Part shown: positions 15,627-24,131 of the stretch, in pieces
Layout of the letters: each line of letters opens with the position of its first letter
How positions within the stretch are numbered: position 1 is the stretch's first letter
Assembly: GCA_023251775.1 (NCBI GenBank)
Contig: JAHEYC010000023.1
Coordinates: forward strand, 1-42,667
Length of the DNA stretch: 42,667 bases
Source of the DNA: Sphingobacteriaceae bacterium
GTDB lineage: Bacteria > Bacteroidota > Bacteroidia > B-17B0 > Aurantibacillaceae
Direction of reading: 5' to 3'
Translations under genes and position numbers: made by a program
Notes under the pieces: generated by a model
The model's database searches: none
Seen by the model: only the letters and a program-made list of their open reading frames with translations
Told to the model about the DNA's origin: nothing

Positions 15627-18002
15627 TTATTTTCGGTAGCCGTAGCCCTTACCATAACCATAACCGTAGCCATAACCATAGCTATAGCCGTAGCCCTTGT
15701 AGTAATAGCGCTTAGATATTTTTCGCACACCGTTAAGCACGAAGAAGAAATTCTGGATCTTATTTGTTTCAATAAGTTCGGTAACAAAGTTAACCGTACG
15801 TTTTGTAGATGTGTTTGCATTCAGAACAAATAATGTAGCATCCACAAATTGTATGAGATAGATCGAATCAGATAATAATCCTGCAGGAGGAGAATCGATG
15901 ATCACATAATCAAAATTATCTTTCGCATATTTCAATGCTTCTTTTAATTTTTCGGAAAGAACAAAGTCAGATGGATTTGGAGGAATTGGTCCTGCAAACA
16001 TACACCATAAATTTTGGATCTTCGTTTGCACAACTGTTTCTTCAACCGCATTTAATCCTGAGATAAATGTGGTGATCCCTTTTTCTGCTAATGTATAACC
16101 TAATGATTTATACACTTTAGGTTTATGAAGATCTAATTCCACAATGATGGTCTTCTTACCGGACTTTGCAAGTGTAGCAGCAAGGTTAACACTGGTAAAA
16201 GTTTTTCCTTCGGCCGGAGAAAAAGATGTCACTAAAAATGTTTGCGCATTTTGTCCTGCATTGGCGTATTGCAAATTCGTTCGAATATTCCTGAACGATT
16301 CGGCAATGCGCGAATTAGGCTGATCCTCCACGATCACCTCTCCGCTCACGCGATCTTTCAAGAAAGGAATAACGCCAAGGGATGGGATCTCAGATAATTC
16401 TTTTAGATGCTCAATTGTTCTGATCTTAGAGAAAATTGTTCTCACCAAAATAATAAAAACGCTTAATGCAAAACCAATGGTGATGAACATTCGCTTTATA
16501 GCGCCTCTATCGGGACTAATGATCCCGGTATTTCTTGGCATCTCAATAACTTTTGCTTCAGCAACTATACTTGCTTTTGCGATACGTGTATTCGCTTTTT
16601 TCTCTAACAAGAAATTATAAATAGCTTCGTTCACATTTAGTTTACGTTGGATCCCCAATAGATCTTGTTGCTTTGGCGGAATAGATTTTGCTTCTGCAAC
16701 ATAGCGTGCGATCTCTGAATTGATATTCTCTATCTTCAACTTGGTTGCACCTCTCACGTTATTGATATAGATCAAAAGATCTTGCTTTATTTTCTTAATA
16801 CTGCTAATGTAATCCTGAATAATGGGATTAACTTCTGTTGCCAAATTGTACAATCTGTTCAACTCAATTTGCTTTGTGTAAAGATCTGAAACTGCTTTCG
16901 ACATGAATCCATCCTTTTCGGTAATGTAAACCGTTGGTGGTAAAAATTGCGGATCTTTATCCTCGATGATATATTTTTCGAGATCATTCAACGCCTTTAC
17001 TTGAAGTTGCGCTTCGGATCGAGAGTTATCGTACATACCGATCTTTGTAAGAAAATCATTTTCTTCCCAGCCAAGATTGATGATAGATTTTTTTTGTTTA
17101 TAGATCTGTAATGTATCAACACTTTGCTTAAGCAAAATGGAAATCTCGTCCAATTGTTTATCAATGAACTCAATTGTTTTTTCGTTAAGGTCGTACTTTG
17201 ATTTTAATTTACTGAACAAATATTCCTGATTCAACGAATCAAGTATCAATACAGCTCTGTCGGGAATGATATCCTTTAATGAAACTTCTAAGATATTGGT
17301 ATAATCAGGATTAAAAACGTTAATATCTTCAATGATCCTTGAGATCAAAAAATCAGTAGAGTGTACTACGAACTGATAATAAATTTCTTTTACCGTGTTG
17401 AGTTTTGCGTTCTTAAAAGTTTCTGACTTGTTCACCGAAAGATTAAAATCAAGATCGATCAAGGCCTTATCGAATTCTCCTTTTTTGATCACTTTCTCAT
17501 TTTGCTTCATGTAAGAAAGTTCATATTCTTTGTCGCTTAAAATGCGAAAATCAATTACGCCTTCATACAGATCAGGATTAATGGTATTAACCACAACGTT
17601 AAATGGTGTTCCGCCAAACTGTTCAGTTCTTCTTACCTTTCCAACAATGAAATACGAAACTTCCAATTTATCGCGCAGTTTATCTACAACACGATTTAGA
17701 AGGTCATACGAAAGTAATACGCGTTTTTCATTGGAATTATCAACGAAACTTTGGGCGCCATAAAATGAAGCATCACTCACCACATTATTCTCGTAATACG
17801 CGTCGTTATTTTGGAGCAATACCTGGGTTGATACTTTGTATACAGAAATGAGGGTGTATGTATAAAAAATTCCGGCGAAATAGAATAACGGGACCACTAT
17901 TAATGGAATCCACCAATTTGATTTAAATACCCTAAGTATTAAGTTAAAATCCTTTGGAGAAATTATGGATTGCTTCTTGGAGCTCACTGTAACATGATAC
18001 AC
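15627..18002 (-). CDS. wzc: Polysaccharide co-polymerase/tyrosine autokinase (Wzc type)
   Basis: Up to 791 residues. A Wzz-like N-terminal part has a membrane helix at about 31-53, a long coiled periplasmic region, and a second helix near 495-515. The cytoplasmic BY-kinase follows: Walker A SPAEGKT, Walker A' VELDLHKPK and Walker B YVIIDSPPAG. The tail from KRYYYKG onward is a Gly-Tyr repeat with 12 Tyr, the expected autophosphorylation cluster. Such proteins control chain length and gate export. Here the partner exporter is Wzm/Wzt, and no outer-membrane Wza is in the window. The start is GTG at 18002 or GTG at 17987. A TAnnTTTG box at 18009-18002 ends on the first GTG and would favour the second. 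It is the first gene of the minus-strand operon. Confidence 0.9.
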   Translation of the reverse strand: MYHVTVSSKKQSIISPKDFNLILRVFKSNWWIPLIVVPLFYFAGIFYTYTLISVYKVSTQVLLQNNDAYYENNVVSDASFYGAQSFVDNSNEKRVLLSYDLLNRVVDKLRDKLEVSYFIVGKVRRTEQFGGTPFNVVVNTINPDLYEGVIDFRILSDKEYELSYMKQNEKVIKKGEFDKALIDLDFNLSVNKSETFKNAKLNTVKEIYYQFVVHSTDFLISRIIEDINVFNPDYTNILEVSLKDIIPDRAVLILDSLNQEYLFSKLKSKYDLNEKTIEFIDKQLDEISILLKQSVDTLQIYKQKKSIINLGWEENDFLTKIGMYDNSRSEAQLQVKALNDLEKYIIEDKDPQFLPPTVYITEKDGFMSKAVSDLYTKQIELNRLYNLATEVNPIIQDYISSIKKIKQDLLIYINNVRGATKLKIENINSEIARYVAEAKSIPPKQQDLLGIQRKLNVNEAIYNFLLEKKANTRIAKASIVAEAKVIEMPRNTGIISPDRGAIKRMFITIGFALSVFIILVRTIFSKIRTIEHLKELSEIPSLGVIPFLKDRVSGEVIVEDQPNSRIAESFRNIRTNLQYANAGQNAQTFLVTSFSPAEGKTFTSVNLAATLAKSGKKTIIVELDLHKPKVYKSLGYTLAEKGITTFISGLNAVEETVVQTKIQNLWCMFAGPIPPNPSDFVLSEKLKEALKYAKDNFDYVIIDSPPAGLLSDSIYLIQFVDATLFVLNANTSTKRTVNFVTELIETNKIQNFFFVLNGVRKISKRYYYKGYGYSYGYGYGYGYGKGYGYRK
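15636..15707 (-). repeat. Hexanucleotide repeat coding the Gly-Tyr tail of the kinase
   Basis: Imperfect tandem six-base units (GGYTAY on the minus strand) encode alternating Gly-Tyr, broken by Lys at two places and Ser at one, with three consecutive Tyr at the start. Twelve Tyr codons lie within 72 bases. TAT and TAC alternate, so the units are not identical. The repeat is in frame and unit changes would add or remove Gly-Tyr pairs without a frameshift. Confidence 0.8.
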
Positions 18003-18009
18003 AAAAATA
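18002..18009 (-). promoter_or_regulatory. Possible -7 box for the kinase operon
   Basis: TATTTTTG on the minus strand matches the Bacteroidota -7 consensus TAnnTTTG. Its last base is the first base of the GTG start at 18002. I find no TTG 17-23 bases upstream, so this is only half a promoter. If real, translation would begin at GTG 17987. Confidence 0.3.
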
Positions 18010-18033
18010 GGGGAAAGTATTGTAAAATCTAGC

Positions 18034-18064
18034 TTGCAGGGTAAAAATAATTATCGTATTTTTG
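18034..18064 (+). promoter_or_regulatory. Promoter of the exosortase operon
   Basis: TTG at 18034-18036, a 20-base spacer, and TATTTTTG at 18057-18064 match the Bacteroidota -33/-7 pattern (TTG, 17-23 bases, TAnnTTTG). The predicted RNA start is about 18070, leaving a leader of about 25 bases before the PID-CTERM ATG at 18095. Confidence 0.6.
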
Positions 18065-18094
18065 GTCCGCTTTCCGAATAGAGTGGCAAGCTAA

Positions 18095-18313
18095 ATGAGC
18101 TTCAAAAAACATATCCTTACTGTATTTCTTGTAATTATCAATCTAATTGCTTTTGCTGCTGCTCCACCACCGCCTCCTGGTGCAGGACCTGGTTGTTGGC
18201 CTCCTCCTTGTATGCCAATTGATGGTGGAATAACTCTACTTATGGCTGCCGGCGCGGCTTACGGCGCTAAGAAGATCTACGATTCCAGAAAAAAAACTGA
18301 AGCGGATCAGTAA
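18095..18313 (+). CDS. PID-CTERM protein, small exosortase substrate
   Basis: 72 residues. A signal peptide covers about 1-22 (two Lys, then a hydrophobic core ending AFA). Next is a short stretch of five consecutive Pro and more Pro/Gly with two Cys (34 and 39) in CWPPPC. Pro41-Ile42-Asp43-Gly-Gly follows, then a hydrophobic helix (about 46-58) and a basic tail with RKK. Motif, helix and basic tail are the tripartite C-terminal signal of exosortase substrates, and the Pro-Ile-Asp form is the PID-CTERM type of Bacteroidota. The exosortase gene starts three bases downstream. If cut near the PID motif, the released chain would be only about 20 residues. The role of that peptide is unknown. Confidence 0.85.
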   Translation: MSFKKHILTVFLVIINLIAFAAAPPPPPGAGPGCWPPPCMPIDGGITLLMAAGAAYGAKKIYDSRKKTEADQ

Positions 18314-18316
18314 ATC

Positions 18317-18841
18317 ATGTGGGCAGATCTTAAAAAAAGTGCCTTATTAAAGTTTCTAGTTTCTTCCGGCGTAACTTACCTCATCCTTTATCTCATTTAT
18401 CAGTTCATTGTACGGCGTTATACGTATTACGATCAAAAATTCATAGGGACCATTATCACGGGGAGTGATTACTTTTTTCAACTATTTGATTATAAGACAT
18501 TTACATCTTTACAAGATAGAGATTTACAGGTGATCGGTATTGATGGTTCCACCGGTGTTTGGGTGGGCTCTAATTGCAATGCTATTTCGCTTTTTATGCT
18601 TTTTATTGTTTTTATTGTTTGGTATCCCGGGCATCAAACGTCAAAATTATGGTTCATTCCTTTTGGATTAGTAACCATACATATTCTAAATATTATTCGT
18701 GTTATTGGATTGGTTTTGATCTCAAAAAACGCACCACAATATCTCGATTTTAATCACACGTATACATTCACTTTTATTGTTTACGCTTACATTTTTTTCC
18801 TTTGGATGTGGTGGGTAAATAAGTTCGCCGATAAGAAATAA
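18317..18841 (+). CDS. Exosortase/archaeosortase family protein (XrtX-like)
   Basis: 174 residues with about five membrane helices. The three expected active-site residues are present in order: Cys87 in GSNCNAI, Arg128 in LNIIRV and His147 in FNHTYTF. The family is a membrane cysteine transpeptidase that cleaves C-terminal sorting signals outside the inner membrane. The compact length and the PID-CTERM neighbour fit the XrtX type of Bacteroidota. That subtype name is from memory and not confirmed by a profile search. It is three bases after the substrate gene and nine before the next membrane gene. The adjacent divergent Wzc gene ties it to polysaccharide export. Confidence 0.85.
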   Translation: MWADLKKSALLKFLVSSGVTYLILYLIYQFIVRRYTYYDQKFIGTIITGSDYFFQLFDYKTFTSLQDRDLQVIGIDGSTGVWVGSNCNAISLFMLFIVFIVWYPGHQTSKLWFIPFGLVTIHILNIIRVIGLVLISKNAPQYLDFNHTYTFTFIVYAYIFFLWMWWVNKFADKK

Positions 18842-18849
18842 TTAAATTT

Positions 18850-19356
18850 ATGAAGATCAATTGGAAATATTTTGTTCTGTTCTTTTTGATGTTCGCCATA
18901 TTAGGTTATTACCGCGAAAAATTCTTTGTCTCCATCAATCACCTTATGTTCATTAAATATTGGGGTCACGATAACGGTCCGCCCCTTGATCCCTTCATTC
19001 ATTTTTTAGATCAATTCAGTTACGACACACTTTATTATTTAAAATACCCTTCTACTGTTCTGTCTATCATTTTGTTTGGTGTATTAAGCTATTTGGCTGT
19101 GCGTTATATTTTAGGGACAAAAAAATTATGGCGTTGGGTTGTTTATTCTTACCTCATTTTGTTAACTTTAGCAGGATTAAGTATGGTGTTCGGATATCTT
19201 GTTAACCAACGTTTACAAGATGACGAATACACTCTTAGCCGATGGTTGGTTGGAATAATTCAATCGCCCATCATAACAATTATCATTATAGCATCGCATC
19301 AATTATTAACGCAACAAAATTTAGCAAGCAATGAAAAAAGATCCGATCATTTTTAA
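18850..19356 (+). CDS. Four-helix membrane protein associated with the exosortase
   Basis: 168 residues with four hydrophobic segments (about 7-22, 68-88, 95-118 and 133-150). Between the first and second lies a conserved-looking extracytoplasmic loop that starts [13 protein letters not shown] and has an Asp/Pro-rich part. I know no enzymatic motif in it. Its position directly after the exosortase suggests a partner in substrate handling, and annotated exosortase-associated membrane proteins of this kind exist in Bacteroidota. The start ATG 18850 is 8 bases after the exosortase stop. The last 26 bases overlap glyA in another frame. Confidence 0.75.
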   Translation: MKINWKYFVLFFLMFAILGYYREKFFVSINHLMFIKYWGHDNGPPLDPFIHFLDQFSYDTLYYLKYPSTVLSIILFGVLSYLAVRYILGTKKLWRWVVYSYLILLTLAGLSMVFGYLVNQRLQDDEYTLSRWLVGIIQSPIITIIIIASHQLLTQQNLASNEKRSDHF

Positions 19357-20605
19357 ATTAATAAAAGAAGAACACGAACGCCAAACACACGGCATTGAAT
19401 TAATTGCCAGCGAAAATTACGTGAGCGATCAGGTAATGAAAGCGATGGGAAGTGTGCTAACAAATAAATACGCCGAAGGTTATCCAGGAAGAAGATATTA
19501 TGGCGGATGTGAAGTTGTAGATAAAGTTGAACAACTCGCCATTGATCGCGCTAAAGAATTATTTGGGGCTGAATGGGCAAATGTGCAACCACACTCGGGC
19601 GCGCAAGCAAATGCAGCGGTGATGTTAGGGTGCATTAAACCCGGCGATACTATTTTAGGTTTTGATCTTAGTCACGGTGGACATTTAACGCACGGTTCAC
19701 CCGTGAATTTCTCAGGTAAATTATATCGCGCTACATTTTACGGTGTAGAAGAACATACCGGATTAATTAATTACGATAAAGTAGAAGAAACTGCGAAACG
19801 CGAGAACCCGAAATTAATTATTTGCGGTGCAAGCGCTTACTCGCGCGATTGGGATTATGCCCGTTTAAGAAAAATTGCGGATAGTGTTGGCGCTTTATTG
19901 TTGGCCGACATTTCTCATCCATCGGGATTAATTGCCAAAGGAATTTTAACCGATCCATTACCGCATTGTCATATTGTTACAACAACAACGCACAAAACAT
20001 TGCGTGGACCGCGTGGCGGAATGATCATGATGGGAAAAGATTTTCCGAATCCATGGGGAGAAAAAACACCAAAGGGCGAAACAAAAATGATGAGTGCTAT
20101 TTTAGATGGCGCTGTTTTTCCGGGAACACAAGGTGGTCCGCTTGAACATGTGATCGCTGCAAAAGCAGTTGCATACGGCGAATGCTTAAGTGATGAGTAC
20201 ATGAAATACTGCGTTCAAGTAATTAAGAATGCGCAAACATTAGCAAATGCTTTAGTGAGCAAAGGCTATAAAATAATTAGTGGCGGAACCGATAATCATT
20301 TGATGTTGATCGATCTTCGCAGTAAAAATATCACGGGTAAAGAAGCAGAAAAGGCTTTAGGACATGCCGATATCACCGTGAATAAAAACATGGTGCCTTT
20401 TGATGATAAATCGCCATTTGTTACAAGCGGAATTAGGATTGGCTCTTCGGCAATTACAAGTCGCGGATTAAAAGAAAAAGATTGTCTAAAAATAATTGAG
20501 TTTGTTGATGCTGCTTTAATGAACAAGGACAATGAAAAAGAATTAGCGAAGATCAAGAAGAAGGTAAATACAATGATGACGAAATTCCCTTTGTTCAAGG
20601 CTTAG
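19331..20605 (+). CDS. glyA: Serine hydroxymethyltransferase
   Basis: 424 residues, complete. It interconverts serine and glycine with tetrahydrofolate, in the cytosol. The PLP Lys is Lys222 in [14 protein letters not shown]. Other family blocks are ELIASENY (23-30), [13 protein letters not shown] (47-59) and PHSGAQAN (87-94). The ATG lies inside the last codons of the exosortase-associated membrane gene, so glyA is probably transcribed from the same promoter. A housekeeping gene at the end of a sorting operon is unusual and may only reflect gene order. No separate promoter was seen. Confidence 0.97.
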   Translation: MKKDPIIFKLIKEEHERQTHGIELIASENYVSDQVMKAMGSVLTNKYAEGYPGRRYYGGCEVVDKVEQLAIDRAKELFGAEWANVQPHSGAQANAAVMLGCIKPGDTILGFDLSHGGHLTHGSPVNFSGKLYRATFYGVEEHTGLINYDKVEETAKRENPKLIICGASAYSRDWDYARLRKIADSVGALLLADISHPSGLIAKGILTDPLPHCHIVTTTTHKTLRGPRGGMIMMGKDFPNPWGEKTPKGETKMMSAILDGAVFPGTQGGPLEHVIAAKAVAYGECLSDEYMKYCVQVIKNAQTLANALVSKGYKIISGGTDNHLMLIDLRSKNITGKEAEKALGHADITVNKNMVPFDDKSPFVTSGIRIGSSAITSRGLKEKDCLKIIEFVDAALMNKDNEKELAKIKKKVNTMMTKFPLFKA

Positions 20606-20629
20606 TTATTCGCTCCGCGAATTGCTATA

Positions 20630-20778
20630 TTTTGCCACGAATTTCACTAATTCCACTAATCTATACGCAATTAGATTTCACTAATCTGTGTGTATTGATC
20701 AAATCCTATTTACACATAGATTTGTGTAATTTTAATAAACCTAGATTAGTGAAAATTCGTGTAATTAGTGGCTAAAAA
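20630..20778. repeat. Imperfect inverted-repeat intergenic element
   Basis: The ends are a roughly 35-base inverted pair. The left end begins TTTGCCACGAATTTCAC and the right end, on the complement, begins TTTAGCCACTAATTACAC. Both finish in CACTAATCTA. Each arm is built from short units of the form nAATTnCAC, and the two units occur in swapped order in the two arms. Inside is a smaller hairpin (TTACACA at 20710-20716, TGTGTAA at 20723-20729). There is no reading frame. It fills the gap between glyA and the convergent relA/spoT gene and looks like a non-autonomous or palindromic intergenic element. Confidence 0.6.
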
Positions 20779-20798
20779 AATGTTAGCAGCAAAGCTGC
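20772..20798 (-). terminator. Probable Rho-independent terminator of the RelA/SpoT gene
   Basis: On the minus strand, GCAGC-TTT-GCTGC (20798-20786) lies three bases after the stop codon and is followed by TAACA and a run of seven T residues. The stem is short but GC-rich, and the T-run is shared with the edge of the inverted-repeat element. Confidence 0.5.
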
Positions 20799-20801
20799 GA
20801 T

Positions 20802-23000
20802 CTAATTCTGATCGAAGCGCTCTACTTTATTTACGCCTTTTACTTTTTTAAGATTATCAATTAAATGATTCAAGTGTTTTGTATCGTGCACGTAGATCAT
20901 AATAGTTCCTGTAAAAATTCCATCTTCCGTATCAAAACTTATAGAGCGCATGTTCACATGATTCTCATTGGAAATTACTTTAGTGATATTATTTACCAAT
21001 CCTAATTCATCTGTTCCAATTAATTTTAATCCTGCCAAGAAAGAAATAAGTTGATCGTTGGTCCATTTTGCCTTTACAACCCTATACGCATAATTTGAAA
21101 GTAATTTTATGGCATTAGGACAAGTTACGCGATGAATTTTTATTCCTTCTCCAACGGTTACAAATCCAAAAACGTCATCACCCGGAATTGGATTACAACA
21201 AGGAGATAATTTATAATCGAGTTGCTGAAGATCATCGCCTATCACCAACATATCGTTCCCACCACGAGCACTTGTAACTAGTTGCTCTATTTTTGGCGCC
21301 ACTTTTTGTTTTTTGGCTTTGACCGGATTTTCTTTGTGTTTATGAAAAGCTTTGATCTCTTTCATATCCACATTTCCAACAGCCACGCGATAAAATAATT
21401 CTTGCGAGGATGGCAATTTTAAGAAAGAAATAAAATCATTGATGTTCTGCAAAGTGAATTCTATTTTATTCTTATAGAATTTACGTTCCAACACTTCTCT
21501 TCCACCTTGGGCAACTTTACGCCGCTGTTCTTTTAATGAATTTTTTATTTTTGATTTGGCCCGCGCAGTAACCACCAATTTCAACCAATCATCTTTTGGC
21601 GTTTGTTTATTGCTGGTGAGGATCTCAATTTGATCGCCACTTTTTAATTCATAACTCAGGGGGACTAATTTATGATTTACTTTAGCGCCAATACATTGTT
21701 CGCCAATTTTTGTATGAATATCAAATGCGAAATCCAAAGCCGTTGAACCTAAAGGCAGAGTCTTCATATCGCCTTTTGGTGTGAACACAAATATCTCGTC
21801 GCTAAATAAATTGAGTTTAAAATCATCAATAAATTCTAAGGCATTTGGGTCGGGACTATCCAACATTTCACGCACACGAAGTAACCAAGCCGAGAGTTTA
21901 CTTTCTTTTTCGGCAGCTGAATCTTTATATTTCCAATGTGCAGCGTATCCACTTTCGGCTAATTCATCCATGCGCACCGAACGAATTTGAACTTCTACCC
22001 AATTACCTTCAGGACCCATAACTGTGGTGTGCAAACTCTCGTAACCATTACTTTTTGGTGTACTTATCCAATCGCGTAAGCGTTCGGGACTCGGGTGATA
22101 AAAATCGGTAATAATGGAATATACTTTCCAGCAATCTGATTTTTCATTTTCAGTTGGAGAATCTATCACAATACGAATGGCGAAAAGATCATAGATCTCT
22201 TCAAAGGTTACTCCTTTTGATTTTATCTTATTGTAAATACTAAAAATAGATTTTGGTCGCCCAAAAATTTTGAAATTAAAACCTTGCTCCTGTAATATTT
22301 CCTTAAGAGGATCAATGAATTTTTCAATAAAGCGTTTTCGTTCAGGTTCTGTTTCGGTTAATTTTACGGCGATCTCGTAATACGCTTCGCTATTTGTATA
22401 TTTTAAACCAAGATCCTCTAATTCGGTCTTAATGGTATTTAACCCCAAGCGATGTGCAAGCGGCGCGTATAAAAATAATGTTTCGCTTGCTATTTTCATT
22501 TGCTTATCGCGCTTCATGTGATTAAGCGTGCGCATATTGTGCAAACGATCGGCAAGTTTTATAAGGATCACACGAATATCCTCACTCATGGTGAGTAATA
22601 CTTTCCTAAAATTTTCGGCTTGAATAGAAGATGTATTATCTATCACGCCAGAGATCTTAGTTAATCCATCAATGATCTGCGCTATCTTCTCGCCAAATAA
22701 ACCACGAATATCTTCTAAGGTAAGATCAGTGTCTTCAACAGTATCATGCAACAATGCACACACAATTCCTGTTGCACCCAATCCCATTTCTTCGGCGCAA
22801 ATAGTAGCAACAGCAATTGGATGATAAATATAAGGCTCGCCACTTTTTCGGCGCATTTCTTTATGCGCTTCCACTGCAACTTCAAAAGCTTTGCGAATCA
22901 TTTCCTTATCGCCTTTTTCAAGACGGCGCTTACAGGCCTTTATTAAAAGCTTATAACGGTTAAGGATCTCCTTACGTTCAACTTCGAGGTCGATTTGCAT
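20802..23000 (-). CDS. Bifunctional (p)ppGpp synthetase/hydrolase, RelA/SpoT family
   Basis: 732 residues. The hydrolase HD domain has YIYHP (His60) and LLHDTVED (His85-Asp86), so hydrolysis should be active. The synthetase domain has RPKSIFSIYNKI and the YESLHTT block. TGS follows (VFTPKGDMKTLPLGSTALDFAF), then a helical part, a zinc-finger-like CCNPIPGDDV segment and a C-terminal ACT domain. It sets the stringent-response alarmone level. The ATG at 23000 begins MQIDLEVERK. Because both catalytic domains are intact this is the Rel type rather than synthetase-only RelA. Confidence 0.95.
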   Translation of the reverse strand: MQIDLEVERKEILNRYKLLIKACKRRLEKGDKEMIRKAFEVAVEAHKEMRRKSGEPYIYHPIAVATICAEEMGLGATGIVCALLHDTVEDTDLTLEDIRGLFGEKIAQIIDGLTKISGVIDNTSSIQAENFRKVLLTMSEDIRVILIKLADRLHNMRTLNHMKRDKQMKIASETLFLYAPLAHRLGLNTIKTELEDLGLKYTNSEAYYEIAVKLTETEPERKRFIEKFIDPLKEILQEQGFNFKIFGRPKSIFSIYNKIKSKGVTFEEIYDLFAIRIVIDSPTENEKSDCWKVYSIITDFYHPSPERLRDWISTPKSNGYESLHTTVMGPEGNWVEVQIRSVRMDELAESGYAAHWKYKDSAAEKESKLSAWLLRVREMLDSPDPNALEFIDDFKLNLFSDEIFVFTPKGDMKTLPLGSTALDFAFDIHTKIGEQCIGAKVNHKLVPLSYELKSGDQIEILTSNKQTPKDDWLKLVVTARAKSKIKNSLKEQRRKVAQGGREVLERKFYKNKIEFTLQNINDFISFLKLPSSQELFYRVAVGNVDMKEIKAFHKHKENPVKAKKQKVAPKIEQLVTSARGGNDMLVIGDDLQQLDYKLSPCCNPIPGDDVFGFVTVGEGIKIHRVTCPNAIKLLSNYAYRVVKAKWTNDQLISFLAGLKLIGTDELGLVNNITKVISNENHVNMRSISFDTEDGIFTGTIMIYVHDTKHLNHLIDNLKKVKGVNKVERFDQN

Positions 23001-23107
23001 AACTAAAAAACAGTATGAATTTACTATTTATCTGCAAGAAATAAAAGAGAGGAATGCGAATTTTAAGATGTTTTAGATAAAGTACTTTTAAAATGATCCG
23101 AAAAGAT

Positions 23108-24031
23108 CTATTTTTCCTTTGGCATAAGCTTTTCTTTGTCGGGCTTATCTTTATTATCATTCTTATTTTTGGCGTTACGGGCATCAATATCTTCTTCAAC
23201 TACCCATTTGCCTTTTTTATAGATCATCGAATCAAAACTGCCATCCGGGCCATAATATTGCGGTAAGCCATCCATAACTGTTCCTTCTTCGCGCGGACCT
23301 AAATGACTGTAAACAATTGTATTATTTTTGTGATTGCACTTTATGCTCATTGTTACATCGCTGCTGTATTCGAACATTAAACGTTTTGGATTTTTTTTCG
23401 GGAATTTAAATACATCTTTCCCAAAAACAGGCGTGCCATCGGGTTTAAAATATAATACATCAATGAATTTGCGCTGGATCAATTTATCATTTCCATCCCA
23501 AGCTATCAAGGTATAATAATCTTCGCATTCGATAAGATCCAAATACAACATTCCAAACCATTTATCGGGAGTACCAATGTATGTTTCCGGATTTTTTACG
23601 CTTCCTGATTTATCCACCAATTTAAAATATTCATAATTATTAATGGTCTCATGTTTCATAAAACCCGTCTTGATCCGTTTTGAATTATTCACCAATAAAA
23701 ATCCGAAGAATAAATGTGTTTCATCATCCTTGTGAATATTCCAGGTGATCAATTTGAATTTTTTGTTCTTAGGACTTAGCGTTGAAATATCGTGTAAGCT
23801 GTCAAATGGAAAATCAAGTACTTTTTGATCACCGGCAATTGATTCGATGGCTTTTATGAACTCTTTATTGGCCGCCATTCTATCCGCTTCTTTTTTGCTG
23901 TAAAACACCTCGGTTTGCAGACTCCTTAGTTCAAACAACTTAGCAGCGTATATATTTTTAATAGAATCTCCCTTTTGTGAAAAGGAAAAGTAAGAGATCA
24001 CTAAAAAAAGATAAATGAGTTGTTTTTTCAT
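23108..24031 (-). CDS. Secreted protein of unknown function
   Basis: 307 residues with a signal peptide (about 1-18, MKKQLIYLFLVISYFSFS). The rest is soluble and mixed alpha/beta, with several Trp and Tyr in the middle (for example TPDKWFGMLYLDL) and a highly charged C-terminal tail rich in Lys, Asp and Asn. I recognise no domain. It has its own promoter (24075-24046) and lies 107 bases upstream of relA/spoT on the same strand, so it need not share function with it. Periplasmic or surface location is inferred from the signal peptide. Confidence 0.75.
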   Translation of the reverse strand: MKKQLIYLFLVISYFSFSQKGDSIKNIYAAKLFELRSLQTEVFYSKKEADRMAANKEFIKAIESIAGDQKVLDFPFDSLHDISTLSPKNKKFKLITWNIHKDDETHLFFGFLLVNNSKRIKTGFMKHETINNYEYFKLVDKSGSVKNPETYIGTPDKWFGMLYLDLIECEDYYTLIAWDGNDKLIQRKFIDVLYFKPDGTPVFGKDVFKFPKKNPKRLMFEYSSDVTMSIKCNHKNNTIVYSHLGPREEGTVMDGLPQYYGPDGSFDSMIYKKGKWVVEEDIDARNAKNKNDNKDKPDKEKLMPKEK

Positions 24032-24045
24032 TTGAGCATTACTAC

Positions 24046-24075
24046 CAAATATACTTACATTTGGTATAATACAAA
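24046..24075 (-). promoter_or_regulatory. Promoter of the secreted unknown at 23108-24031
   Basis: On the minus strand TTTG (24075-24072), an 18-base spacer and TATATTTG (24053-24046) match the Bacteroidota promoter, 14 bases before the ATG. The same 100-base divergent gap has TTTG (24060-24063) and a near -7 box (TAATTTG, 24082-24088) facing the aminopeptidase-like gene, which is weaker. Confidence 0.55.
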
Positions 24076-24131
24076 TATCCGTAATTTGTTACAGTATTAA
24101 GCATGAAAATCTGTCTTTTATAAACCTTTAT

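Noticed and set aside
15534-15833. A plus-strand frame of 99 codons opposite the kinase tail and regulator start
   Set aside because: Its repetitive Val/Ala/Ile composition is only the complement of the Gly-Tyr repeat, and it covers the palindrome and two real gene ends.
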